A stretch of DNA of 64,000 nt from Cymbidium sinense (lineage: Eukaryota; Streptophyta; Magnoliopsida; Asparagales; Orchidaceae): contig CM038215.1 of the NCBI GenBank assembly GCA_021442155.1, positions 9,076,976-9,140,975 on the forward strand. The letters run 5' to 3'. The translations under genes and the position numbers were made by a program. The notes under the pieces were generated by a model, which saw nothing but the letters and a program-made list of their open reading frames with translations, made no database searches and had not been told where the DNA came from. Shown piece by piece: positions 35,368 through 46,319 of the stretch. How positions within the stretch are numbered: position 1 is the stretch's first letter; every line of letters begins with the position of its first letter.

Positions 35368-35820
35368 TAAGAATGAGCAGAACCTTTTCTACAAGAACAT
35401 CGCCACCAACAAGGCTCAGTCTAGATCTGACATTGGAGGCATAGGTGGAGGCGGCGATTATCATAGTGGTGGTGGGTAATGTGGAGGTGCTAGTGGATAT
35501 TGAGTTGGCTGTTATGGAGGCGGGAGGAGTGACAGAGGTTACAGTCATTGTGGTGGAGGAGGGAGAGATCAGGAAAATGATGGCAAATCTTGCTACTTGA
35601 GAGGTGGGGGTGGTTCTATAGAAACTGAAGAATGACCAATCCGATCTACTTTATGTATCATTCAGAGATGGTTCTAGTAATCTAGGTTTTTTATTCTCTC
35701 TATGCATGCTCATCTTTTATCTATGCCATCGCTTGTGTCTTAAAAAACTTGGTCGGCTACTTGGTTGATGAAATCAAAAGAGGAAATGTTGAATCTAAAT
35801 TTGTTCTATGTTAAAAAAAT
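35368..35820 (+). pseudogene. GRP fragment 5: glycine-rich RNA-binding protein 3' end
   Basis: Starts at the shared junction (AAGAATGAGCAGAACCTTTT), where the original would encode NLDGR; then AACAAGGCTCAGTCTAGATC for (N)KAQSRS. The Gly/Tyr-rich region is degenerate (GGTGGTGGGTAATGTGGAGG). The shared 3'UTR includes GTTCTAGTAATCTAGG, CTCTATGCATGCTCATC and ACTTGGTTGATGAAATC, ending in an A run. The minus-strand frame at 35354-35548 is a shadow. Confidence 0.87.
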
Positions 35821-37145
35821 TATAAACCCTAAACTAAAACATAAATCCTTAACCTAATACCTAAACTCTAAACCCTAAACCCTAAACTAAAACATAAACC
35901 TTTAACCTAGTACCTAAACTCTAAACCATAAACCCTAAGCCCTAAACCCTAAACGCTAAATTAAAACATAAACCCTAAACCTAAAACCCAAACCATAAAC
36001 CCTAAATAAAAAAATTGTAAACCCTAAACCCTAAACCTTAAAGCCTAAACCTTAAACACTAAATCTTAAACCCTAAATCCCAAAACCTGTAACCCTAAAC
36101 CCCAAACCAAAAATCCTAAACCCTAAACCCTAAACCCAAAACACAAACCCCAAAACCATAAAAACCTAAAAACCTAAACCTAAACTAAATAAAACCTAAA
36201 AGTAAAATAAAAAAACTTAAACCTAAATAAAATAAAATAAAATTTAAACTAAAACATAAACCTAAACCTAAACCTAAACCTAAACTAAGAAAACTTAACA
36301 ATTAAATAAAATAAAATAAATAAAAACCTAAACTAAACTAAATAAAAAAATAAACCTAAAAATAGAAAACCAAAATAAAATTAAAACTAAACATAAAATA
36401 AAAATAAAATAAACTTAAAATAATAAAATAAAAACCTAAAGCTAAATCTAAAAATTAAAAATAAAATCTAAAAAGTTAAATAAAAATAAAACTAAAATAA
36501 AAAATAAACTTAAACCTAAACCTAAACATAAAAAAGAAACACAAATAAAAAACCTAAATCAAATAAACCAAACTAAATAAAAATAAAAATAAACCTTAAA
36601 AAAATAAACTGAAATAAATAAAAAATAAACTAAACACACTAAATAAAACCTAAATTTATAATTTAAAATTAAAAATAAAAAAAAGAAATACAGCCAAACC
36701 TACTAAACCTAAAAAAACAGAACCCTGATCCTAAATCCTAAACCCTAACTCTAAACTACTACCCTGACTTTAAACCCTGGCAAACCTGACTGCCCTAGGC
36801 CACTGACCTAAACTCTAAAAACTGACCTAAACTAAAACCCTAAACCCACAAACCCTAAATCCAATCTATAAACCCTAAACAAACTCTGGCCAAACCATAA
36901 ACCCTAAATCATAAACCCTAAATCTAAACCATAAACCTAAATAGTGAGCCTTAAACCTTAAACTAATCTAATAACCCCAAACCTTTAACCCTAAACCCTA
37001 AACCTTAAACTAACCCTAAACCCTAAACCATAAAAATCCTAAACCTTAAAGCCTAAATCTTAAACCATAAACACTAAACACTAAACCCTCTTTAACCCTA
37101 AACCCTAATCCTAAACCCTAAACCCTATACTTTAAACCTTAAACC
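35821..37145. repeat. Composite telomere-derived array
   Basis: CCCTAAA-like 35821-36180, including a local duplication of ACTAAAACATAAA..CTTTAACCTA-type words near 35835-35915; A-rich 36180-36655; reduced boundary motif near 36655-36675; weakly GC-richer 36725-36850; CCCTAAA-like to 37145, where LINE C begins. No gene seen. Confidence 0.8.
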
Positions 37146-38190
37146 TTAATTCCCAATCATTCTGGTTTGGATTTCTTGCCCTAATATGTGAATTCAATTC
37201 GTTAACCATCAATTAATTTTTTTATGTCAGTGCTTTATTTTGTCGGTCATTGCAAAGTGATCAGGCAACGGCTACAAAGTATCATCCTTCAGTCCCTGGA
37301 ATCTTTATTAAATTGGACATTACCAAGAAACACCCAAAGAAATGTAGTCAGGATCTAAAAATTATTGTTACATGCAAAGAATTAAATTTGAAAATTTTCT
37401 ATCTTTTTTTCTCACTTCAAAATCCACTAGCATGATAATTTTGAATGTTTCATTCTTCATCCTCACCTAAAAAAGAAAATCTCTATTAAGGAAACTTCTT
37501 CTCCTAACCCTAGGCCAACACTATTAAATATAAAAAAACTACTTTGGAAAAAATGATTCTTTCAATGTTCCTAATAAGGCTGATTTACCTTTCACTTCTT
37601 CTGAGTAATTGAAGGATTCTAATGTGAGCAATAATAACTTTTCTAAACTTTTTAATTAGGATTCTGTTTCCTCTGATTTGATCCTTGCATCCTTGATGGC
37701 TTTGATAGATAAAAATGAAGCATTAATGGAGAACATAAATGAGGAATTTAATACTATGCATCATTCTAATTCAATGGAGAATATGACTTTAATACCTCAT
37801 GATAATCAGGTTGATAAAATTGATTCCATATTCCAAATTCAAGATTATTTAGCTTCTCAAAAAGATTTGATTTTATCTAATAATTTGGCTAATGTTGAGG
37901 AAGGGTTTGGTGTTCCCACTTGCTTTTTAATAAATCAATTTTTGCACCCTCCCTTGCTATTTCCAAAGCTCATTTATCTTTAATAAATTCTATTATCTTG
38001 GAAGAAGAAGAATTCACTTCTCATCAAGAGATTTCTCATAAATATGTGACTAATGTTGCTAAATCCTTTTTGGATGATGCTTCAAAGGGAAAAGAAAATA
38101 GCCTCCAAACTTTCTATTTGAAAAAGAAAAAAATTGTTAAAAATTCTCCTACCAAATTGCTAAGAAACACTATAGCTATTGTGGCCTCTC
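37146..38190 (+). pseudogene. LINE C ORF1, 5'-truncated
   Basis: Enters in mid-DUF4283: a piece related to SVLYFVGHCKVIRQ, then QSDQATATKYHPSVPGIFIK and LDITKKHPKKC (usual form LQIDQATA.KSHP..ARILV). The zinc-knuckle position near 37410-37455 is degenerate, with the first two cysteines apparently changed to Phe and a stop where Gly stood. The acidic Asn/Asp/Ser linker is clear (37678-37983, MILASLMALIDKNEALMENI). A Lys-rich tail (YLKKKKIVKNSPTKLLRNT) near 38115-38170 matches LINE D and ends ORF1 shortly before ORF2. Confidence 0.8.
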
Positions 38191-38224
38191 TTCTCTTAAT
38201 TAACTTTATTCCCCCTGTTTCCTT

Positions 38225-38968
38225 TATCTTTAATTTTTTTGTTATGAATGTTAGAGGGATTTTTACCCTCTCTATTTGTAACCATTATTATAAATCTTTG
38301 TTGTATCCATAATATTATTTTACTTATTATTCTTGAGCCACTTATTCATGCTAATAAAATTAACCAAGTTGCTAGAATGATTGGTTTCAATAAATTTTTC
38401 TCTAATGTTAGCAATAAGATTTGGTGTTTTTGGATTAACTTTGTAGACGTTTCTATTCTTGATGATTTTCATCAAGTTGTTAATGTTCAAATCTCTTATG
38501 GTGATTATTGTGTTTTGGGCTCTTTTGTTTATGCATCTTGTAATAGATATGGTAGAAATCTTCTTTGGGATAAATTGACTAATTTTGCCACCTCTATCGA
38601 TAAACCTTGGTTTGTTGGTGGTGATTTCAATAGTATTTTGTTCTCTTCTGAATGATGTGGTGGTTGCCCTCCTAATATTCATTCCATGGAAGATTTTTCC
38701 AATATGATCCTTGATTGTAATTTGAATAATATTGGCTTTAAGGGTTCTAATTATACTTGGCAAAACTCTAAACTTTGGCAAAGGTTGGATCAGACTCTTT
38801 TAAATACTCATTGGATTACTCAATGGCCTATTACTTCTATAAATCATTTAAGTAGAACCTTGTCTAATCATGCTCCTCTTTTGGTTTCTATTAAAAATAA
38901 TTCTAATAGATTAAAGAATTTCTCTCCTTTCAAATTTCAGAACATGTGGATTCCGCATATTAATGTTG
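38225..38968 (+). pseudogene. LINE C ORF2, 5' part: AP-type endonuclease
   Basis: NVRGIFTLSI near 38246, with the preceding Trp read as Met and the ORF2 start ATG apparently lost (ATC). One frame then runs nearly whole to the break: AHKINQVARMIGFNKFFSNV-like sequence, FVDVSILDDFHQVVNVQISY, KPWFVGGDFNSILFSSE with an intact GGDFN motif, a single in-frame TGA at 38653 where LINE D has CGA, NYTWQNSKLWQRLDQTL, and RTLSNHAPLLVSIKNNS, where the catalytic SDH has become SNH. It ends at FQNMWIPHI. The insertion at 38969 separates it from the rest of ORF2. Confidence 0.87.
38960..38968. repeat. Left flank duplication of the 7.3-kb insertion
   Basis: TTAATGTTG, repeated at 46311-46319. LINEs D and E have a single TTAATGTTG at the corresponding position, preceded by a T run. 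The T run is missing on this side and partly kept on the right side, so the original duplication could have been longer than 9 bp. Confidence 0.7.
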
Positions 38969-39738
38969 ACCTCACTTTGGAATGAGTTCTCAACCTCCTC
39001 TTCTTAGACCTAGGGATCTTCTAGACACTAAGATTTCCTTATTATAAGACACTTCTAGTTATTAGATGAACACTTAACCTAAACCTAGAGAATTAGAAGG
39101 GTTAATCATAGGATTAGGCTATGCCTTAGGAATTAAGGAGACTCACCTACTCTATAGCCTAAATTCAACCTGTGTTCACCTTCTCAAACCAAACCTCAAA
39201 ATCAATTCAAATATAAAAGTCCAAATTAAAATTTAAATCAAATAATTGAAGCCCATGATCAGATCCAAAATCAAAATCCTTCCTAAGCCCTATGATTTAT
39301 CTTATGGACTAGCCTTAGCCAAATCCAAATCAATCCAAATTCAATTAATTTTCTCAAAGATAAATTCAACCCTTCAATCAATTTATCAAATTCAAAATCA
39401 AAATCAACTTCAAATCATGATCCAAACCTAAATCCAAATAAAATCAAATCCAAATCCAAACCCTTCATCATGGACTTAGCCAAGTTACACTAAAATCAAT
39501 CAATCCTTCAATCCTCATTCTAAGTTCTACCTAAAATCAAAATAAAAACCATCAAGTAAATCATTCATATTAGAATTCAAAATCAAATGTAGTTTTAGTC
39601 AAGTTTAAGCCTAAATTAAATTAAATCATGATATGAATGTTAAGTCACTAATATATATATAAAGAAAATGATAATAACAAATAAAAAATTATAATTTAAC
39701 ATACATAATCCATTTTAAATCTAAAATGAACTACAAAT

Positions 39739-39754
39739 AGAGAGAGAGAGAGAG
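39739..39754. repeat. (AG)8 microsatellite
   Basis: Perfect AG dinucleotide run in AT-rich sequence of the 7.3-kb insertion. Confidence 0.9.
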
Positions 39755-40172
39755 ATTAAACCAATTCTAAACTTCAAATAAAATTTATTCGAATTAAATC
39801 AAAATAAAAACTAAAATAAATGTTATATATATATATTAACCATTAAATTAAAATAATTAATTTATCAAATTATGAATCCATATTATCAACAATTATTAAT
39901 CATAATTAAAATTATCTTATTTTATTCATATAACTTATAAATTTTCATTCAATTATTTTCTAAAGTTATTAAAATTATGTAAAACTTTCAAAATCATTTA
40001 TTTTAAAAAAATCAGGATTCACCAAATTTAAAAAAAAAGTGAAAAAGACAAAACTATTAAATGACCTACTCCTTGCTAGTTTATTTGATCATGACAACAC
40101 AAAAAAATGTAAAAAAAGAAAGAAATAAAAAGAGGGAAGCTTGGAGAAGTTGAGGCATGTAGATAAAGTTGA

Positions 40173-40174
<2 letters not shown>

Positions 40175-40207
<33 letters not shown>
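40175..40207. repeat. (TC)16 microsatellite
   Basis: Perfect TC run about 490 bp upstream of the PDF1A-like start. Pyrimidine tracts of this kind are common in plant promoters and 5'UTRs, so it may have come along with the captured gene; that link is inference. The Arg/Glu repeat in the minus-strand frame here is a product of the run. Confidence 0.9.
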
Positions 40208-40209
<2 letters not shown>

Positions 40210-40695
40210 AAAACACAACACATTATAAAAAAATGAGGACCTGTCTTTTTTTCATCACCCTTCAGGCAAGACAAGCTGAAGCCCTCTCATTCCAACTTCA
40301 CTTGAGAGTGCCTCTCCCATCCCATCTAGCCCTAAAAAAAATAAAAAAAATCTTTCCGAGCACCTCTCCTCCATTCAATGCAAAGATGAAAATGAACTCT
40401 CCCTCACATCCATCTCTTCCTCTCAACCAAGTGAGGCTAGCTACCATCCGCCTCCTCTTCCTCCAGCAAGTGACCTCTCTTCCCTCACTTGCTCCAAAAC
40501 TGGGACATACAGTAGCATGCAACAGGTTACTGATCGAGACTTCCTTGATCCCAATTAGCCCCCATAAATCTGGCTCCTTGCAGAAAGCACATGAGACATC
40601 CTATGAATTTTCTATTGATCGATCAAACCATGCCACTCACATAGCAGGCCACCAGTGAACTCTCCCTCTATGCCTCCATACTCTTTCATAAAACC

Positions 40696-41668
40696 ATGAC
40701 TTTTTAGCCCCAAGCATCAGTATAATTCTTCATCGCTTCTCCCATTGCATCGCTAGTAAGAAGAACCCCTTCAAGGTATCAGAGATGGTTCTCTAGATTT
40801 AGTGTAAAGAAAGTATCCCTACCTAAAATTATCAAGGCCAATGATCTGGTTCTCCATGTGCCCACCGTTGAGGTCTCTTTGGAGGAGATCGAATCAAAGA
40901 AGATCCAAAGGATCATAGATGACATGATTGCTATCATGCGGGAGGCCCCTGGCATCAGCCTCGCTATTCCATATTTGAGGGAAATGAGCTGAGTGGACAT
41001 GGAATAGGTGTAAGTATTGATGAAGAATAGTATGCTAGGGATTTAATTGCCCTGAAAGCCATACTCAATGATCTGTACAGAAATTCCAAATCAAAGGCAC
41101 TACTGGTAGCACATGGAGGGTTCTTTAATGATCCATAATGGTATGCTCAACTTCTAGAGGCTTTTGAACCTATTATTTTCAATGCCCTAATACATCATAT
41201 ATATAATCTAGGTGGAAATTATTATTCTTGAAGACACAAAGGAATACATTAGCTACACTCCTAAGAATGAAATGGAAGCACAAGACCATCGACCTTTTGA
41301 TCTACTGGTAAAAATTAATCCAAAGCTTCAGAAGAAGGGAAGCAAAATAACTTTGTTCTTTGAAAGATGATTGAGCATTGATGGATTTAGAGCTATGGTA
41401 GAGTGGCATCTATAGGTGAAGGTCACAGGTCACGATCATTTTGGTCAACCTATCAAAAATGCTACTTCTGGATGGATGGCTCGCATATTATAGCATGGAG
41501 TTTGATCATCTGAATGGGACTATATATGTGGATAAGATTATTCTGAGAACATTCAAAAAAAGTCAAGAATCTAGATTTTCTTATTCCAATAGCATGCCCA
41601 AAGCCAAGTGCCTATGAGCAAGTGAGAAGGAAGCAAACCATAGGAGCAAAGAAAATGAATGCTAGCTG
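40696..41668 (+). pseudogene. Peptide deformylase 1A-like pseudogene, interrupted by a GH79 fragment
   Basis: One frame covers most of the protein. N-terminal part 40696-40980: possible ATG at 40696, then FSRFSVKKVSLPKIIKANDL, VSLEEIESKKIQRIIDDMIA and IMREAPGISLAIP, the degenerate form of motif 1 (usual GVGLAAPQIG). After the 234-bp insert it resumes at 41215 in the same frame: [35 protein letters not shown]. Motif 2 (usual EGCLSV) reads ER*LSI: the metal-binding cysteine is a stop. Motif 3 (HECDH) survives only as HE-F-DH after a one-base insertion. The C-terminus NLDFLIPIACPKP follows. PDF1A removes formyl groups from organellar nascent proteins. Decay is mainly by in-frame stops consistent with C-to-T change (CAG to TAG). 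Confidence 0.93.
40980..41214 (+). pseudogene. GH79 heparanase-like fragment inside the PDF1A pseudogene
   Basis: In the frame starting at 40980: GNELSGHGIGVSIDEE, stop, YARDLIALKAILNDLYRNSK, SKALLVAHGGFFNDP, stop, [25 protein letters not shown]. This is the middle of plant heparanase-like (beta-glucuronidase, GH79) proteins, starting at the NE motif that holds the proton-donor glutamate. The whole 78-codon piece is in one frame; both stops sit where glutamine is usual (CAG to TAG, CAA to TAA). GAAAT occurs at both junctions (40981-40985 and 41215-41219), and the 234-bp spacing keeps the PDF1A frame in register, though the GH79 frame differs from it. No intron is visible in either gene piece. 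Confidence 0.9.
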
Positions 41669-44600
41669 AAGTATTGATTCGGCCCAACAGACACCTCAAT
41701 AGGCCTTTGTTTCTTCCAAATGAAGCCACCTCTTGGTCAAAATCCACCGGACATTAGCTCCGTGATGTATAATTCTAAAATGCTTAAAAACCTTAGGGAT
41801 CTCATGTTTGATGTGTTGAATGTGAGCATCATCAGGATCTAACCTTTAGAGCCCATGCACTTTACTTTTTAATCCTTTCAACGAGAGTTTAGAGACAAAA
41901 GTAAGACTATTCATTTTATGTGTTTGAAGTGAATTGTTTTGATTATGCTGAATGGCGTAGTGATTTGATTCCACCTATCAAGCAATGATTAATTCATGGG
42001 CCATTTGATCTTTGATTGAATGATCATGATTAATCCAATAATTTATTTGTTATTAAATTCAATCGGATCTAAAAAAGGAGTTAATTAGTATTTACAATAA
42101 AAAAGAAAGAAATAATATGTGATAAAAAATCCCAAAAAATGTACAAATAAAATTATTATAAAATTTAAGGAAAACTTAGTATAAAAAAATTAACTAAACC
42201 AATAACATTATAAATATTATAATCAAATATAAAAAGTTGTATGAACGTAATTTATGAAAGTCAATTATAAGAATCAACTCAATCCTTAATTATTATATGT
42301 TGATCTTAAAAGTCAAAAGAAAATTTAGTTATGAGACATATCCTTAATTATAATTAATTTAACTATTCAATTGACTAAGCTTTATTTGATTAGTTATTCA
42401 TAAAATATTGAGTAAAATGAAGGACTTCTTCTAATTGTTTCCTCTAATTTATTTTATTAAGAGGATTTATGGAATAGGATTGGGACCTCTTTCCCAACCC
42501 ATTCCATAAATCCATTTCATTTGGAGGATAATTAATCAATTCAACAAATTAAGTAAGAGAAATTGATTAATTAATTAATGATTTTATTAATTAAATTAAA
42601 ATTACAATCATATCTAATCTTCATTAATTAATTCATGGGTAGATCTTTAGGTGTTTAATAGCCTAAAGAAAGTTAATGAAATTATGATTTACCCATATGT
42701 GTTGGAAAATCATAAAAGTAATTAATTATGTTCCTTAATCTAATTAATCAATAATTGTGAGCTAATTGCATTAGACCCTTTCATTTCTTAGGATCATTGC
42801 ATGTTATTTTCGATGCATATCATGTTGGCTCATAATTATTTAATGAATTACTTTAAGGTAACATAAGTAAGGGTTAATTAGTGAATTTAATGCATATTAC
42901 AACCTAATTAATCTATATAATCAACTTAATTACTTTTTATTAAACTAAATCAATTCACAAACATGCGAATGTGTTAGGATCAGTAAACATTCCTTCATTT
43001 CATTAAATCAAATTGAAACATAAAATTTAAAAGTGACATAAGAAAGTTTGGTTTGCTTCAAATGTTTTTATTTGGTATGATTATCCTTAGAAATTAATTT
43101 AATTGAATGAAATCATGTGTTTATGTTTAGTTATTCCTCTCCAATCATATTAAATGTTGTATGCCATTTGATTCATGCATTCATCTTTTGCAAAATTAAC
43201 TAAATTAAATGGTTCCCTTTATGTCAAGCTTGCATGTGTTGATTTAATTTAATATAAGTGTGCCTATTATCACTAATAAATCAAAATTATTTTCGAAAGT
43301 TTATAAGTCAACTATAACATTTGGAGTGATAATAGTTATAAATATTTATAAGCTTGCATGTGTCTATGGCTTGAAAATTGTGGTATGGAGTTCTCTTTCT
43401 TTAGTATATATGGATTTGCATAAAGTTTGAATGTTAACAAGTGTATAGTACATTTGAAAAGGGCATAACATTTGTTTGAATTCATTCCATTGTATTTCTA
43501 TGTTAGAATTTAGATAGAACATTAGCTCACATATATAAATAATTCAATTGAAAGAAATATAACTTTTACATGATTTTCCATTCTTGTAGTCACTTGTACA
43601 TTTATGTGTATTCAAGAATAGTGGGTATATCTAATATGGACATTCCGGGGATGTGAGACTTTAAGTATCCCCAAGAGGTCTTTACCTCATTCCCCTAGTT
43701 TAACAATGGCAAAGTATCCACTTAAAACTTTGATACACTTATATGTGCATTTAGCTAATGAATTAAAATCTCCTTTTATACAAATATACACATCTACATT
43801 CATCGTCTAAGTGTGCTAAAACTTATTGTATGTGTACATATATTTAAGATAAATATCATATGCATGTCACATGTGATGGAAAGAAATGATTGAAATATGT
43901 CATGTGATAGTAATTCAATTGAATTAATCTTAAGATGCCTTTCATATTAAATAAGATTATTTAAGTGAGCCTAAACTTAGGATTAAGTTAAAATTTATAA
44001 TAAGCCATTCACTAAAGAGAACTAAATCAAATTTACATGCTTTAGAAAGTGGCTTAAGGTAGGAATGAAAGAGGGAAATCCTATTTCCTTCACTTTATAA
44101 CACTTAGTTGCTAAGTGTAATAAAATGAAACAAAAGAAAACACAAATTAAAATTTTCAAATCAATTAAATAACTTCAAGTGATACCAACCCTTCATGTTA
44201 AATTAAATCTTTCTAAACTTAGAGAACTACAACTCTAATGCCTAGCAAGACATAGCACACAAGCCTTAACACACACATTAGAATTAAGTCACAACTTCTA
44301 TCTTTATGTTAGGGCAGTGGTTGGTATGATGTATATTTTAGTTTATGATGTATTATTGTAGACTGGATGTTAGGGTGTATGCCTTGTAGATTGGATGGTA
44401 GGCCATGATTAGCCTAATCATGTTTTTCTAGGGGATTATGTTTAATGGGCTACTTAAAAATAAATACAAATGCACTCTTTGTAGGTTGTGTAGCCCCTAA
44501 GCATAATCCAAGTTAGGACAGGTGGGTTTGGTTACCCATGTGCAGGGTGCTATGTCTAAATTATGACATAATTGCTTGGGATTTTATGTATGTTTAACTA

Positions 44601-46310
44601 ACCTTTATTTTGTAGTGTAGTTAAATTTACTTTTCCTATTCTTAATGTAATTTTGTAATTAGGAGATAGGATTAGTGCTATAGGGATAAGGATGAGCATT
44701 GGCTAGAAGGCTTTGTCCTGAGAGGCCATGTGATGCCTTTGAAGTGGAGCAAATTAAATGAAACAAAAGAAATAAAGACTTGAAGAAAGAAGAATGAAGA
44801 ACTCCATAGCATTCATTCATTATATATTGTAATTATTATTTTGCAACTTTGGGTTGTATAAAGGTAGAGCTCGGCTACCCATATTTTCTTTCCGGGTTGT
44901 ACAGCAGCACCCGACTGCATCGGCCTTTTATTCTTTCATGATAGTAATAGAAATTGGTTCATGATTTGTTTAGGATGTCTACTAGAAATGCAATGCTTTT
45001 CTTAATTTCTTAAATGATTGATGTTTGAATGTGTGGCTTGGATTCTCTCTTAGAAAAATACCTTTATCCAACTACAAGACATAACTACAGTTTTAAATAA
45101 TTTATAACCTCACATAAAGATAATAAAAAGATTTAGAAACTCCTTAGCTGAATGTTGTATGTCCCACATCATTTATGCATATTGCTTTACTCTTACTAAG
45201 AGAGGGTTTCCATCCTTGCATGATAGGGGAAGGCTTGAACTTTGAGGGCCTCCTCTGTGGTGGAAAACACCTCTTTCCCATTTATTTAGCTAACAATCTA
45301 ACTTCATCATGCATATTGGCATACTAAATCCCAAAACTGTGTCAAAATGAAGTGTCCAAAATCAAATAAAATTTGAAAAGATTTGCATTCGTAGATTAAG
45401 TCATTACTCATACCACTCTTGCTTTAGTCTCTTATAGAGTGCGTTTAAGGACTTTTGTCTCTTTCTAAATTAATAATAGCCCAACTATCTTTCAAATGCA
45501 TAAGACTTGCCTACATGGTTTTAAAATCATAGGAGGAGTTAGTCCCACTCAGTGGTTATAAACCCATTGATCGGTGTTTATTCTCTTTGTAGAGGTAAAC
45601 CTTATGCCCATTTTTGATTAGACTTAGGTCATTCTTTAGCACATGCCAAAGCTCCCTAGATATAGGGTCTAAGACTACTGTTTCCTTCAAGCTACTAGCA
45701 TAAATCCTTAACTCTTAGGCATTTCCACAACTTTATGTTGTTGGATTATAAGTCCTAGCTTTCTAATAAAATGTTAACTTCAATAAAATTAATCTCTTCA
45801 ACTTCAAACATATAAAATCCAACCATAGGATAGATTGAAATGCTCACTAGGCTTCCTAGTATCATGAGCATTTCTTACTCATTCCTTTGGCTTGATAATA
45901 AGTCTTCTCCTTGAAAATCCCATTTAATTTTTTAATACAAACAATCCTTTCATAGTCTAGCCTTGAAATCTTTGGAGACCTTAATTTCTACATTAATCGA
46001 GAGTATTCTTAAGGAACTCACAATCCTTTGGATGTAATTAACTATGGAGGCTTGCCTCCATAGGGAACTTAATGAACCCGGCTTAAAATAAACCCTACTT
46101 CCATGTAAAGTAGGGGAAAGATCTCTCGTATATTTGAAAACCCATCATGCCTTAGGAGTCCTTAATAAGTGATTAGGTCTACTATAGGGTGATGATTTCT
46201 ATCTATTGAGATAGTGTATCTTCTTTAATTTCATACTAGATCACTTCAATAAGTACCCCATAAGATCTGTGGTGTCCCACATCTCAAAAATAAACACCAT
46301 AATGAATTTT
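41669..46310. other. Non-coding AT-rich remainder of the 7.3-kb insertion
   Basis: No protein family recognised on either strand. 41680-41900 follows the PDF1A-like stop and could be its 3'UTR or flank. 42000-44250 is ordinary AT-rich sequence with many ATTAATTAATT-type words. 44300-44960 is less AT-rich and contains a GC-rich hairpin (CGGGT at 44893-44897, ACCCG at 44909-44913) within a TTCCGGGTTGTACAGCAGC context, which resembles the end region of some retroelement LTRs, though no partner LTR is seen. 45000-46310 has no distinctive structure. Confidence 0.55.
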
Positions 46311-46319
46311 TTAATGTTG
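46311..46319. repeat. Right flank duplication of the 7.3-kb insertion
   Basis: TTAATGTTG; partner of 38960-38968. LINE C sequence resumes at once (TTGCTAACAATTAGAAAGCT). Confidence 0.7.

Larger units (their letters stand above)
38969..46310. mobile_element. 7.3-kb insertion carrying captured gene fragments (type unresolved)
   Basis: It interrupts LINE C and is flanked by TTAATGTTG on both sides. Composition is ordinary AT-rich intergenic DNA, unlike the telomeric array and the LINEs. It holds a chimeric PDF1A/GH79 pseudogene (40696-41668) and otherwise no recognisable coding sequence: no transposase, RT, integrase or Helitron helicase was seen. The ends (ACCTCACTTTGGAATGAG on the left, AAACACCATAATGAATTTT on the right) show no obvious terminal inverted repeat or long direct repeats. 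A 9-bp duplication with captured gene pieces would fit a non-autonomous Mutator-like element, but this is inference. Segmental insertion by repair is an alternative. Confidence 0.6.

Noticed and set aside
40233..40658. 141-codon open frame upstream of the PDF1A pseudogene
   Set aside because: Low-complexity Ser/Leu/Pro content next to a TC microsatellite, no recognised domain, and opposite-strand frames of similar length. It may be 5'UTR or promoter sequence captured with PDF1A, but this cannot be supported.
40765..40795. Primer-binding site of an LTR retrotransposon (GGTATCAGAG resembles the methionine-tRNA site)
   Set aside because: It lies in the open PDF1A-like frame (PSRYQRWFSRF), no LTR ends just upstream, and no gag or pol sequence follows.
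40978..41214. The segment between the PDF1A halves as an ordinary intron
   Set aside because: It has no GT at its 5' end, and its whole length translates in one frame as GH79 heparanase apart from two stops at Gln codons.
38969..46310. Long terminal repeats flanking the 7.3-kb insertion
   Set aside because: Only short shared words were found (ATGCCTTAGGA near 39120 and 46150), too little for LTRs, and no pol genes lie inside.
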